Assembly (NCBI GenBank): GCA_028751875.1
Contig: CM054165.1
Location: forward strand, 30,722,654-30,786,653
Reading direction: 5' to 3'
Source: Rapana venosa
Lineage: Eukaryota; Mollusca; Gastropoda; Neogastropoda; Muricidae
DNA length: 64,000 nt
In this document: positions 34,378 through 43,501 of the stretch, piece after piece
Layout of the letters: the number at the start of each line of letters is the position of its first letter
Position numbering within the stretch: position 1 is the stretch's first letter
The notes under the pieces: generated by a model
The model's database searches: none
What the model was told of the DNA's origin: nothing
What the model saw: only the letters and a program-made list of their open reading frames with translations
Position numbers and translations under genes: made by a program

Positions 34378-35077
34378 ATGTTTGTAACTATAAAAATCAA
34401 GGCAACCTGTTGCTTTAGATTATCGCTGGATAACACCTGTGGAAATTTAAAAGTAGCTCTGCATGAATTGTTTACAAAGTTAAATGGTTGAATATAAGTG
34501 AGGCAAACAAAAACAATTGGGTTCAAAGATTAGATCGCCATGGACATGTGCTAAGTCTTTTGACCATACCAGATGGTTACTATGGATTTTGCACGCTTAA
34601 AGATAATACTAAGCGACTATGGAGTCGATCTTAAACTTAATGATGCAAATCTAAAAGTAACCCTAACATTAAAACCAGACCCAGATCTTTCAAATGGAAA
34701 CCTTTCACTTTGCAGGAGCCTGGCTAAAATGTTGGGTTTAAGACTAATAAAGCAATATATGCACTTGTAGCTGCTCCAAACAATAGCACTTTTAAAGGAG
34801 ATAATCCCATTGACCTTGCAATAAATCATTGTTGTATGTATGCCTAGACCAACTAAGCACTAATGAAAACTTGTTAAATGGTCAACCTTCAACTGTTCTG
34901 AGAGTTATTCCAGCAGGTAACACTGCATACTGTGATCATAAGATTCAGACATTTTCTAACTTACAATTTAAACCATTAGTTTATGGCCATCATGAAAAAC
35001 TAAGCCTCAGAATCACAGATCAAAAAGGTAAAGATGTGATATGTGATGACTTTTATGTTGTTTTAGAAATTAAATAA
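34378..35077 (+). CDS. Penton-like minor capsid protein (frameshifted)
   Basis: Three or more frames. An N-terminal piece (MFVTIKI, NTCGNLKVALHEL) is followed by IPDGYYG near 34568, LSDYGVDLKLNDANLKVTLT, then the clean C-terminal 82 residues from 34829 (STVLRVIPAGNTAYCDHKIQ and SLRITDQKGKDVI, ending DDFYVVLEIK). The PDGYY box and the LRVIP segment suit the single jelly-roll penton proteins of Polintons, which occupy the capsid vertices. It is followed by two co-oriented genes at 22-bp and 20-bp spacing. The exact start is uncertain because of the frameshifts. Confidence 0.6.
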
Positions 35078-35098
35078 AATCAACCATGTAAGAAAACA

Positions 35099-35953
35099 AT
35101 GTCGCATGGACCAGATCAACCAGTTATGCGTGCGCCTATTAGATGTATTACTTTTGAACTTAAAGATCTAGCAGACACACAAGACTTTGATCTAAATGGA
35201 GAGATTGGTGAAGTTTATGGATTTGAATACACTGATGATGGTTACTATAAACGCAGAGAGATAGGTGAAGGCAAAAAGAATCCTAAGCTAGAGCATCTGC
35301 GTAATGTAGAAGTAGAAAACATTGATAATTTGGAATATAAACTTATTCGAAAAGAAAACAAATGGCACCTTATCCCGTTCATCGACTGGGAAATCAAATT
35401 TGAATTTATTAGTCCATACACTTTCTTTGACAAAGGAAGACATTTTAGGAAGGCGTTTAATGCTGGGCCACTGCATATTAGTCTTATGCCCGAAAACAAC
35501 AGCAGACGTGAAATCGAAATCGTTCACTTTGAAAAGAGGCAGTACCTTCTACACAGAAAAGACTCTGTGACTAAAAACGCCACCACTAAATTGCAGTTCA
35601 TGCCTGAAATGCCTTTACCAAACAAGTTCACTATGATATTTGACATTTCTATACTACGTGATGTTGTTGATGATGATGGAGTTGTAGGTGTTAGTGATAA
35701 TCTAATAAAAGGAATTAGAATTGCTTGGCAAAATTTAGGTGTTGATTCATTAAGAATGGTTGTAGCTATTCAAAACAACGGTGAAGAAATAAAGGCCATC
35801 TCTTCCAGTGATAAGGTAATCCTAAACATTCAACAGAATCTTCTAACTGAATTAACATATATCAACCTTACACATTTAGATCTTATTGGATTCTACTATA
35901 CTGAAAGTATTCTTGCTGAAGGCATTCTAACTGAAATAACCACATTAAATTAA
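35099..35953 (+). CDS. Conserved Polinton protein, 284 residues, function unknown
   Basis: One intact frame. It is rich in beta-strand-like and charged stretches (WHLIPFIDWEIKFEFISPYT, NSRREIEIVHFEKRQYLL), with no signal peptide or membrane helix. The C-terminus (LTYINLTHLDLIGFYYTE) is conserved in the decayed homologue at 60000-60865. It starts 21 bp after the penton-like gene and 19 bp before the next, so a common transcript is likely. A virion component is a reasonable guess from position only. Confidence 0.75.
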   Translation: MSHGPDQPVMRAPIRCITFELKDLADTQDFDLNGEIGEVYGFEYTDDGYYKRREIGEGKKNPKLEHLRNVEVENIDNLEYKLIRKENKWHLIPFIDWEIKFEFISPYTFFDKGRHFRKAFNAGPLHISLMPENNSRREIEIVHFEKRQYLLHRKDSVTKNATTKLQFMPEMPLPNKFTMIFDISILRDVVDDDGVVGVSDNLIKGIRIAWQNLGVDSLRMVVAIQNNGEEIKAISSSDKVILNIQQNLLTELTYINLTHLDLIGFYYTESILAEGILTEITTLN

Positions 35954-35972
35954 AATAAAAATTGTTAAAAAA

Positions 35973-36653
35973 ATGTCCAATGTTACAGTGTATCCAAAAC
36001 TGCCAAAAGAAGAGCCGCCCGACAGTGCACAGTCCTTCAGGCTGTCCAACATTACACAAATACAGCGTGAACTGGAGCAAGACCTAGCAAAATACAACAA
36101 AACCAAACGAACATACTCTTCTGTATTTAATGCGTTAACATACATTAACAGCACAACAGCCACTGCTGCTACACTGACATCAGGAACAAGTGTAGGACTT
36201 TTAGCAACAGGCATTGAAAGTCCAGCAGCTGTTGTGCTTGGCGCTGTTTCAGTAGGCTTTGGATTATGTTCATTAGCTTTGAGTGTTGCCAACAAAAAAG
36301 TAAAGCCGAAGCTACAAAAGCACACAGCTATGGTTCAGTTAGCAAGTGCTAAACTTAGTTCATTCAGATTAATAATAAGCAAGGCCTTAGCAGACTCTAG
36401 GATTACAGATGAAGAATTCAATCGTTTGCAAGCAGACTATGATGATTATAAATGGCAAAAGTTTGAGATGCAAAAAAAGTCTCGAGCCACTTTTTCTCAA
36501 CAACCAGACTTGGAGTCAATAAAAAAAGGAATGCCTAAAAGAAATGAGCGAAAAATTAAACACTGTTCTAAAGACCTAACAGTAACATGGAATAATCGTG
36601 TATTTACAGTAAGTTATAATTCTAAACGTAAAAAAACTGTGGATTATGATTAA
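35973..36653 (+). CDS. Conserved Polinton membrane protein, 226 residues
   Basis: The start MSNVTVYPKLPKEEP is followed by a charged helix (QIQRELEQDLAKYNKTKRTY). Then comes a long glycine/alanine-rich hydrophobic region (about residues 55-108: TAATLTSGTSVGLLATGI, AVVLGAVSVGFGLCSLALSV) that could form two membrane helices. A second charged region (SRITDEEFNRLQADYDDYKW) and a basic tail follow. The homologue at 59235-59970 keeps both halves. The arrangement (helix, hairpin of membrane helices, helix) would suit a membrane-active protein, but no activity is demonstrated. Confidence 0.75.
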   Translation: MSNVTVYPKLPKEEPPDSAQSFRLSNITQIQRELEQDLAKYNKTKRTYSSVFNALTYINSTTATAATLTSGTSVGLLATGIESPAAVVLGAVSVGFGLCSLALSVANKKVKPKLQKHTAMVQLASAKLSSFRLIISKALADSRITDEEFNRLQADYDDYKWQKFEMQKKSRATFSQQPDLESIKKGMPKRNERKIKHCSKDLTVTWNNRVFTVSYNSKRKKTVDYD

Positions 36654-36713
36654 AACAAACCAAATTTATTATTAATTTAAATAAATATTTTGAGTTAGAA
36701 AAAGAAACTCATC

Positions 36714-39700
36714 ATGGCAGTTGCCAGTGTATTTCAAGAGACTGCCTTAGAAATAGTTGATGACACTAACGCTCATGCAAGCATTCAACATGCTATTGCT
36801 CAAATACCTGACAAGCTAACAATACAGCCTCCAGTTAAAGTGCAAATAGCTGTGTACATCGAATATACTACTGTGTCAGGGGAAACCATACAAGTCTGGA
36901 TGTCAACTAAGCAGCAAGCTGTTTATTCTTACAATGATCTTACTGCTAGCTGGGCTGATGAAATGGTTGACCAGTTTAACACGGCTTCAGAAGAAGTAAA
37001 ACTAAGAGGTTCTGGCTGGTCAGAAGGCAAACTATTGCAGATCAAATTAAATCAGACTAAGTTTTCTCCATTTGTTGGTAAGTCTTACATTCCTTTGCCC
37101 AGAGAACTGGTTTTAAAACGAGCAGTCTTAAACATTAAGAATTCAGATGATAAATGTTTTATGTGGTGTATTCTAGCAAAGTTATATCATGTTCAAAAAA
37201 ATGCTGAGAGAGTCTCCAACTATGAACCATACAAGTCTAAACTTGACTTTAATGGGATTGACTTTCCAGTTGGAATAGACAAAATCGGACATTTTGAATT
37301 CCAGAACAAACCAATCACTGTAAACGTATATACATGGTCTGAAGAAGACAATCTCCAACCGCTTAGAATATCCAGTCAGTCACCAACTATAGGAGAGCCA
37401 GATGCAAAACACGTCGACTTACTTTTAGTGACAGATGGCACAAAACAGCATTACACTTTAATTCGCACAATGAGTAGACTAATAAATTACACAACAGCAA
37501 ATAAAAAAAACCAAGATTTCTGTAAAAGATGTTTAGTAAGGATTCCGTCTATTGAAGCTGCACTTAAACACAGAGAACATTGTAAGAGCTCTACTGACTG
37601 CATTACAAAACTTATTACTCCAAAACCTGGTAGCTCAGTAAGCTTTAAGAACTGGAAAAAATTACAGACCAATCCTTATGTTGTTTATGCCGACTTTGAA
37701 TCTATTATAGTCCCATACGAAGGACCTAAGCCAAAAACATTGCCTAAAACTGTTGTAGTTAATAATCATCAAATCTGTTCATACCCATTTATTATTGTTA
37801 GGTCTGATGATGAACACACAATGCCATGCCATTATAGAGGGCCTGATGCAGCAAAACGCTTCTTAGAACAAATGAAACAAGTCCGTTCTGAGCTCTCTAA
37901 TCAGCTCAACCTTTCTGAACTTATTATGACTCCTGAAGATCAAGAACAGTATAATTCAGCAACATGTTGTTGGATCTGCGGCCATACATTAGAAAACACA
38001 GAAGACAATCCCACTGTAAGAGATCATGATCATATCAGTGGTACGTTTAGGGGAGCAGTACATTCTAACTGTAATCTACAGCTTAAGTTTGATCCAAAGA
38101 CTTGGAAATTACCTATCTTCTTCCATAACTTACGAGGGTATGATTCCCACCTTATTTTGCAAGCTGTAACTGATGAGTTTCGAAAGGTCAGTTGCATCGC
38201 CCAGTCTTCAGAAAAGTACATGACCTTTACTCTCAATCAATTATCCTTCTATGATTCATATCAGCACATGATGGGTGCATTAGAATCTTTGGCCGCATCA
38301 CTGAGCAGTTGCCCTATTACAGAAAAATACTTTGATCCATCTCTAGTGTGTAAAGGCGTTTATCCTTATGAGTATATGAACAGTTGGAGTAGGTTTGATG
38401 AAGACGCCTTACCGCCTAAAGGTGCATTCTTCAGTAGTCTAAAAGGTAAAGACATTACTGACTCTGACTACCAACACGCCAAGACAGCATGGGAAAAGTT
38501 AGAGTGTAAGACCATGGGAGACTACACGACTACTACTTAAGGGCCGACGTTTGTTTGTTAGCAGATGTCTTTGAGAACTACAGAAAAACATGCAAAAAAC
38601 ATTACAGTCTGGATCCATCTCATTACATTTCTGCTCCTGGCATGAGCTGGGATGCATTCTTAAAGTTTACAGGAGTAAAGATTGATCTACTGTCTAATCT
38701 ACCTATGCTCCAAATGATTGAAGATGGACTGCGTGGTGGAATCAGCATGGCATCACATAGTTACTGTAAAGCTAACAACAAATATCTTGACGACTATGAC
38801 CCCAGTAAACCATCCAACTACATTATGTATTTAGATGCTAACAACCTGTATGGGTGGGCTATGTGTCAGTCACTTCCTTTGCGCAATTTCAAAATTATGC
38901 CAGGACCATTTGATGTAAATAAAATTTTGAATACGTTGTGGACAATGACTCCTGATCAGCCATTTGGTTTGATTGCAGAAGTAGACTTAGAATATCCCAG
39001 TGAACTTCATGACCTCCATAACGATTATCCTTTAGCAGCAGAAAAAAAGAAGATAGGAACAGAACCACCTAAGCTTGTGCGAAACCTGTTAAATAAAACG
39101 AAGTATGTGTGTCATTACAGATTACTTCAGTTTTACCTTAGACATGGACTATGCCTTACAGCTGTTCACCGCATTATTACGTTTGATCAAGAGCAGTTCA
39201 TGAAACCGTACATCATGAAGAACACAGAGCTTAGAACAAAGGCAACTGATGCTTCAGAGAAAGACTTCTTTAAGTTAATGAACAACAGTTGTTTCGGAAA
39301 GACAATGGAGAACCCCCATAAACGTAAAGATTTCAGACTAGTACTGAAGAGAACCAAGCAATTAAGTTGACATCAAAACCACAGTACCAGGACTTTAAAA
39401 AATTTCATGATTATTTGTATGGCATTATGATGAAGAAGCTTCGGGTAAATTTAGACAAGCCAGTGTTTATTGGGTTTACTGTGTTAGAGCTGTCTAAGCT
39501 GTTAATGTTAGAATTCCTCTATGATACTTTAAACCATTGTATCCAGAGTCTAGAGTGCTGTACACAGACACTGACTCGTTTATTCTGGACATTCCAACTG
39601 AAGACTTTTATAAAGACATGGAGACAGAAGTAGTTAAGGGGTCAGACAGTTGGTATGACACATGTGATTACCCTAAAGACAGTCCTTTACATTCAGTTGT

Positions 39701-40052
39701 AAATAAAAAGGTTATTGGTAAGATGAAAGATGAAATGAATGGAACTAGAATAAAAGAATATGTTGGATTAAGAGCAAAAATGTATAGCGTTGCCAGTGAA
39801 ACTAGTGTTATTAAAAAAGCAAAAGGGATCAGCAAACCAGTAGTAAAGATGACTATATCGCATGACAACTATAAAGAAGCTCTGTTTGATTCTAAAGTGT
39901 TTCATCATGACAATATAAAACTAAGATCTGACTTACATCAGGTCAACACAACTGTTGTGACAAAGAAGTCATTAGATCCTAACAACACAAAGCGTGTGTT
40001 TGTGCGTCCAGAGTGGTCATATGCAATTGGGCATTGGAGAACAAAAAAATAA
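36714..40052 (+). CDS. Protein-primed DNA polymerase B (frameshifted)
   Basis: About 1,110 codons in four frame segments (36714-38540, 38555-39370, 39367-39530, 39537-40052). It replicates the linear element from a terminal-protein primer. N-terminal zinc-finger-like FCKRCLVRIPSIEAALKHRE (from residue ~269). Exonuclease motif I is YADFESIIVP (~325) and motif II is FHNLRGYDSHLI (~470). Between them is a zinc/HNH-like module (CCWICGHTLE, VRDHDHISGTFRGAVHSNCN). Exo III text (YLRADVCLLADVFENY) straddles the first frameshift. The polymerase motifs are YLDANNLYGWAM (A), LMNNSCFGKTMEN (B) and YTDTDSFILDIP (C), with all catalytic residues visible. Frameshifts lie near 38525, 39365 and 39530. If these are consensus errors the enzyme is intact. 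Confidence 0.95.
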
Positions 40053-40090
40053 ACAGAACAAAATAAGTTTAATGTATCTTTTTTTTGGTC

Positions 40091-40434
40091 TTAAATGTGA
40101 AAACAGCAGAATTCTTCTTTGTTATCAGAAAACAAATATTCTAACATCCTGTCTTCATGCTTATCTAGATCCTTAGGTTGCCTTGGCATAAGCGGTTTTA
40201 TTGCAGTCATCCCGTTTAATTCATAAAGCATAAACTGTTGAACAAACATTAGTAATTCGGCTGACTTATTACTGTCATGCTCTTTTTCTTTTAATAATGA
40301 TTTCAAGTCAGAGGGTCAGAGGGTTCTATGTAAAGATCAACAAATTTATTTTTTTGCCATTCTGGAAAAACAATGCGCATGCGCTCATCACCAGTAATGA
40401 AAACGTAAGCTGTTGTTTGAGTCTGAGCTTCCAT
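40091..40434 (-). CDS. Small Polinton protein, unknown (frameshifted)
   Basis: The open part (40091-40306) gives 71 residues, helical and charged (KSLLKEKEHDSNKSAELLMF, LYELNGMTAIKPLMPRQPKD). Upstream in another frame MEAQTQTTAYVFITGDERMR begins at 40434, so the full gene is probably about 113 codons. It is convergent with the polymerase gene and co-directional with the integrase 25 bp upstream. I do not recognise a family. Confidence 0.5.
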
Positions 40435-40459
40435 TTTAAACACACACAACACATGTAAA

Positions 40460-41428
40460 TTAATTAACTGGAACTGTGTCTGGCGGAATTATTTGGAGTT
40501 CTTCCTTTACGAATGCTCTTTTTGGTGCTGGTCGTTTTGATGCGGATGTTTTTCTTAAATAATACACAGGGGGATTCATTCTTATAACTGTTTTGATTTC
40601 ATAGGTATCAATGCTCCAAATAGGGTCAGTTGCCCTTCTTCGGCTGTCATCTTCTGCCTCACCTGGTGAGTACAGGTGCCTTACTTTCAATCCAAATGGT
40701 ATTAGTTTGTCAGTTGTTGAATGGTTAATATTATTAATCAATTTTTGTTCAATTGCTTTAACTGGTTTTAATCCTGTGGTCTTTGATTCTTCATTGTTCA
40801 TAGCACGCAGTACTAATGGCAGTCTTCTTACCCAGTCAGTGTTACGAGCATTGTCTAGGATTTCTCTGTGGTACTGGTATGAAAACAACCATTCAGACAC
40901 CTGTTTGTTGAAGTTTTCCACTAAAGCCTGTGATCTGTGAACACCTGGAATGCCTCTTTTAATAACAACTCTGTGCTTTAACAGCAGTTGACTAACCTGG
41001 CCTTTAAATTCCTTTCCATCATCAACTTGAACCATGCGAGGATAAGTCAATGGACCACGTCTGTAAATTTCTTGTAGAGCAACAGCAACAGCAATAGCAC
41101 TCTTCTGTGTTAATGGTTCTGCATCTTTGTATCTTGATGCCAGATCAATAACTGTAAGTGCATATTTAAATCTCTTTCTTCTTATTGTGTCGTGTGGCAA
41201 ATATAGGAGGTCCATTTGATGTGTGTCATTTGGCATTGTGTTAACAAAGTGAGGCCGTTTTATTTGTTGGGGGGCAGGTAAGTATATTTGCCATACTGCT
41301 TGTTTGGACAGCCATGCTTTTGCTATGGGTTCACTAACACCCGCAGCTTCACTAAGCTTTTTAATAGCTGCTAGGCCTTTCCAATAACCTTTGGGAGAAT
41401 AATATATTTTAGCTAGCTTAGTGTTCAT
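40460..41428 (-). CDS. Retroviral-type (rve) integrase
   Basis: 322 residues in one intact frame. The catalytic core reads HQMDLLYLP (D73), VQVDDGKEF (D136) and ALVENFNKQ (E171), a D,D-34-E spacing close to the D,D-35-E of retroviral and Polinton integrases. It should process the element termini and join them to the target with a short staggered cut, consistent with the 5-bp duplication seen. The C-terminal part (DPIWSIDTYEIKTVIRMNPP, VYYLRK) resembles the SH3/chromo-like tail. No HHCC zinc motif is visible in the N-terminus. Co-directional with the two membrane-protein genes upstream (11-bp gap). A decayed homologue is at 54351-55342. Confidence 0.95.
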   Translation of the reverse strand: MNTKLAKIYYSPKGYWKGLAAIKKLSEAAGVSEPIAKAWLSKQAVWQIYLPAPQQIKRPHFVNTMPNDTHQMDLLYLPHDTIRRKRFKYALTVIDLASRYKDAEPLTQKSAIAVAVALQEIYRRGPLTYPRMVQVDDGKEFKGQVSQLLLKHRVVIKRGIPGVHRSQALVENFNKQVSEWLFSYQYHREILDNARNTDWVRRLPLVLRAMNNEESKTTGLKPVKAIEQKLINNINHSTTDKLIPFGLKVRHLYSPGEAEDDSRRRATDPIWSIDTYEIKTVIRMNPPVYYLRKTSASKRPAPKRAFVKEELQIIPPDTVPVN

Positions 41429-41439
41429 TTTTTTTAATA

Positions 41440-41847
41440 CTAACCAATCTTTTGAGCTATAAAATACACAACAGTCATGCCAATCACAATAAAGGCTATT
41501 TCTCCCCCTTTTTGTTTTTCTGTTAGTTGGTAAAAGTCTGATAACTTTGGAGGGGCAGATTGTTGCAGTTTTTCACCAGTCACTAAATAGTATTCTTTAA
41601 TAGCATTGTCAACGTTCTTGAATGTATATGCAGCATGTCCTTGCTGTTTAAGTCTTTCGTTAATAAAGTCTAACTGTGCCAGTCTTTGTTTTTCATAGTC
41701 ATCTTGTGCTGCTGCCAGTTGTTCCATTGCTTTGTTATGTCTTTGTCTCTCTTCATTATTTTGCAGTTTACTAAACATGTAATTGCTGCCTGAAAATGCT
41801 AATGCATTAACCACAGCGCCACCAACCATCATAACGAGAGAGGCCAT
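41440..41847 (-). CDS. Conserved Polinton protein with N- and C-terminal hydrophobic segments
   Basis: 135 residues. N-terminal MASLVMMVGGAVVNALAFSG is hydrophobic, a charged helix follows (NNEERQRHNKAMEQLAAAQD), then LSDFYQLTEKQKGGE, and the C-terminal helix AFIVIGMTVVYFIAQKIG. The same layout occurs in Polintons of other animals. The homologue is at 53894-54311. It is a likely membrane or virion protein. Function unknown. Confidence 0.75.
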   Translation of the reverse strand: MASLVMMVGGAVVNALAFSGSNYMFSKLQNNEERQRHNKAMEQLAAAQDDYEKQRLAQLDFINERLKQQGHAAYTFKNVDNAIKEYYLVTGEKLQQSAPPKLSDFYQLTEKQKGGEIAFIVIGMTVVYFIAQKIG

Positions 41848-41853
41848 TTTTTT

Positions 41854-42084
41854 TTACATATTAATATTTTCTGGAATAATTCCCTGTTTGACTAAAAAGT
41901 CTTTTGTTGCAATTGAAGCCGTTATTATGGCAACCAGTTTTGCAGAGTCTTCAAAATCTAATTTTCCTAGGTCTGCTGCTTTAATTCTGAATAAACTTTT
42001 ACCAAGCATTGTGTACCCAACACTTAATCCCCCAATCACAGCAGAATGGTAAATAAGATTTACAAGAGTTTTTTCGGCACTCAT
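41854..42084 (-). CDS. Small conserved Polinton protein, 76 residues
   Basis: Weakly hydrophobic N-terminal half (HSAVIGGLSVGYTMLGKSLF), then the conserved block ADLGKLDFEDSAKLVAIITA and KDFLVKQGIIPENI. The second Polinton has the same block at 53672-53878. It ends 6 bp before the start of the next gene, so the two and the integrase form one leftward unit. Function unknown. Confidence 0.7.
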   Translation of the reverse strand: MSAEKTLVNLIYHSAVIGGLSVGYTMLGKSLFRIKAADLGKLDFEDSAKLVAIITASIATKDFLVKQGIIPENINM

Positions 42085-42126
42085 TTTAGATTTCTTTAAA
42101 AAAAAAAAATAAAATAATAAACAAAA
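42085..42126. promoter_or_regulatory. Divergent intergenic region, likely bidirectional promoter
   Basis: 42 bp of A/T-only-like sequence (A12 tract included) between the leftward integrase unit and the rightward genes at 42127. The length equals that of the other divergent gap at 31960-32001. Confidence 0.35.
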
Positions 42127-42702
42127 ATGAATTGTGATGATCTGCTACAATGCGCAAATGATCCTGAGATTACAGTTACTGATGAGCAAGCACTGCTTAC
42201 TAAAAAAGAAAGATTATATTCTCTCGCTGCCTGTGGAAAAACAAAACAGTACTTAGGAACAGAGTTTAACTGGGAACAGATTCAACAAATGTCAGCACAA
42301 GACATTAACAAATATTACAACAGATACGAAGCACAGTTAGGATCAAGAATGGTAAAAAGCGTTGGTCAAACAATTCTAAGCTTATATGTAAAACTAGTAA
42401 GCCGATTTGCCCCTGTTGATTCAGAACAAGACTTCACATATGATTTGACACAGGACCCCATTTTAACAAAAACTTTAGAATCTATTGGGTGTGATCTGTA
42501 CTATAGATTTGGAACATTCTTAGCACCATTATCTATGGGACTAATTACTTTCAATCATATAGATTTTAGCTGTTTTAAAAATGAGCAACCAAGAGAAGAG
42601 TGCAGAGAGTCAGCTAAAACCGAAGAGTCAAGTGACCCCACAAGTGACTTCACAAGTGACCCAGCAAGCAACACTGACCCCCCAAGTTTCCACTGTAACT
42701 AA
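42127..42702 (+). CDS. Conserved Polinton protein, 191 residues
   Basis: MNCDDLLQCANDPEIT opens the frame. Then come KKERLYSLAACGKTKQYLGT, QIQQMSAQDINKYYNRYEAQ, and a hydrophobic C-terminal part (LYYRFGTFLAPLSMGLITF) followed by a Ser/Asp/Thr-rich tail. The family recurs in animal Polintons, without a known role. The homologue is at 52698-53180. Its last 122 bp overlap the next gene in another frame. The Ser/Thr-rich tail may therefore be read-through and the original stop may lie near 42590. Confidence 0.7.
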   Translation: MNCDDLLQCANDPEITVTDEQALLTKKERLYSLAACGKTKQYLGTEFNWEQIQQMSAQDINKYYNRYEAQLGSRMVKSVGQTILSLYVKLVSRFAPVDSEQDFTYDLTQDPILTKTLESIGCDLYYRFGTFLAPLSMGLITFNHIDFSCFKNEQPREECRESAKTEESSDPTSDFTSDPASNTDPPSFHCN

Positions 42703-42865
42703 ACATCCTGGGCGAATTGAGGCGGGTAAAAGATTAGCTAAGTGGAATAGACTAAAAAAAATAAATGAACAAACAAAACAAAAACTGTTGAATAATGAAT
42801 CAGTTTTAAATACAGAGCCATTACTTCAAAAAGAAAACAAAAAAGAAGATAGTCAAATGTCTTAA
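42581..42865 (+). CDS. Conserved Polinton protein, basic (KHPGRIEAGKRLAKWNR motif)
   Basis: 94 residues. A Gln/Thr/Val-rich N-terminus (SQVTPQVTSQVTQQAT) is followed by KHPGRIEAGKRLAKWNR, a motif kept in the second Polinton (KPGRVEAGKRLAEWYR at about 53262). In related elements this motif and the following membrane segment are usually in one protein. Here they are in separate frames 6 bp apart, perhaps another frameshift. Role unknown. Confidence 0.6.
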   Translation: MSNQEKSAESQLKPKSQVTPQVTSQVTQQATLTPQVSTVTKHPGRIEAGKRLAKWNRLKKINEQTKQKLLNNESVLNTEPLLQKENKKEDSQMS

Positions 42866-42871
42866 AAGGGA

Positions 42872-43054
42872 ATGGGATTAATTATGGTTGGTATTGGCGG
42901 TTATTTGGCTTACAATTTGTATAAAGAACATAAGCCATCAAAGCCAGCAAAGCCAGAACAACTACATAAAAGAGAAACAAAGGCAGAAGTAAAAGAAGAA
43001 GTAAAACCATCAACATGCATGAAACTTCCAAATGATCCATTTTTAATGCAATAA
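42872..43054 (+). CDS. Small single-span membrane protein
   Basis: MGLIMVGIGGYLAYNLYKEH is one transmembrane helix. The rest is basic and Lys/Glu/Pro-rich, ending MKLPNDPFLMQ. It starts 6 bp after the previous stop and may be its C-terminal half. Confidence 0.55.
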   Translation: MGLIMVGIGGYLAYNLYKEHKPSKPAKPEQLHKRETKAEVKEEVKPSTCMKLPNDPFLMQ

Positions 43055-43276
43055 TATTTTGATTAGGTACTGAGGTAAATAGTTATTGTAGAACTTGTTT
43101 AGATACTTAGTAAGTACTTATTACTGACTAGTTGAAGTTCTTGAAAATGACTTTATAAGTTCTTAAAAGTAGATTGGCATTAACTCCTTGCAGTTCTTAA
43201 AAAGAATGACTTTATAAGTTCTTAAAAGTAGATTGGCATTAACTCCTTGCAGTTCTTAACAAGAACTTAATAAGTT
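43055..43276. repeat. AAGAACTTA-type repeats with a ~60-bp tandem duplication
   Basis: A block including GACTTTATAAGTTCTTAAAA and GATTGGCATTAACTCCTTGC occurs twice (about 43148-43200 and 43207-43259). Variants of AAGAACTTA/TAAGTTCTT recur. Similar AAGAACTTATCAAGAAC repeats lie beside the homologous gene block of Polinton 2 (52480-52660). Confidence 0.65.
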
Positions 43277-43501
43277 GCAAAAAAATATAATTCAGTGTTA
43301 AAAGACTTTAGAGAGCAGCTTAAAACGGTTGTGTTGTTTTATACAAAGGATAGAAACAGTTTTGATGAATGTTTAGATGAGAACGACGTAGTTGAATCCA
43401 CAGAAGAAAAAAATAGAATTAAACAGCAGCTAAGGAATAATAAGTTTTGTAAATTAGTATTAAAAACAGATAATCCCACTTACTATGTTTGTAACAGTTA
43501 A
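43277..43501 (+). CDS. Packaging ATPase, C-terminal half
   Basis: About 70 residues from KYNSVLKDFREQ through RNSFDECLDENDVV to the shared end KFCKLVLKTDNPTYYVCNS. These are typical of the C-terminal part of Polinton packaging ATPases, after the sensor region. It has no Walker motifs and cannot hydrolyse ATP alone. The N-terminal half lies at the opposite end on the other strand (30318-30698). About 30 residues expected between them are in neither copy. The annotated ATG (43295) is internal to the homology. Confidence 0.8.
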   Translation, partial: AKKYNSVLKDFREQLKTVVLFYTKDRNSFDECLDENDVVESTEEKNRIKQQLRNNKFCKLVLKTDNPTYYVCNS

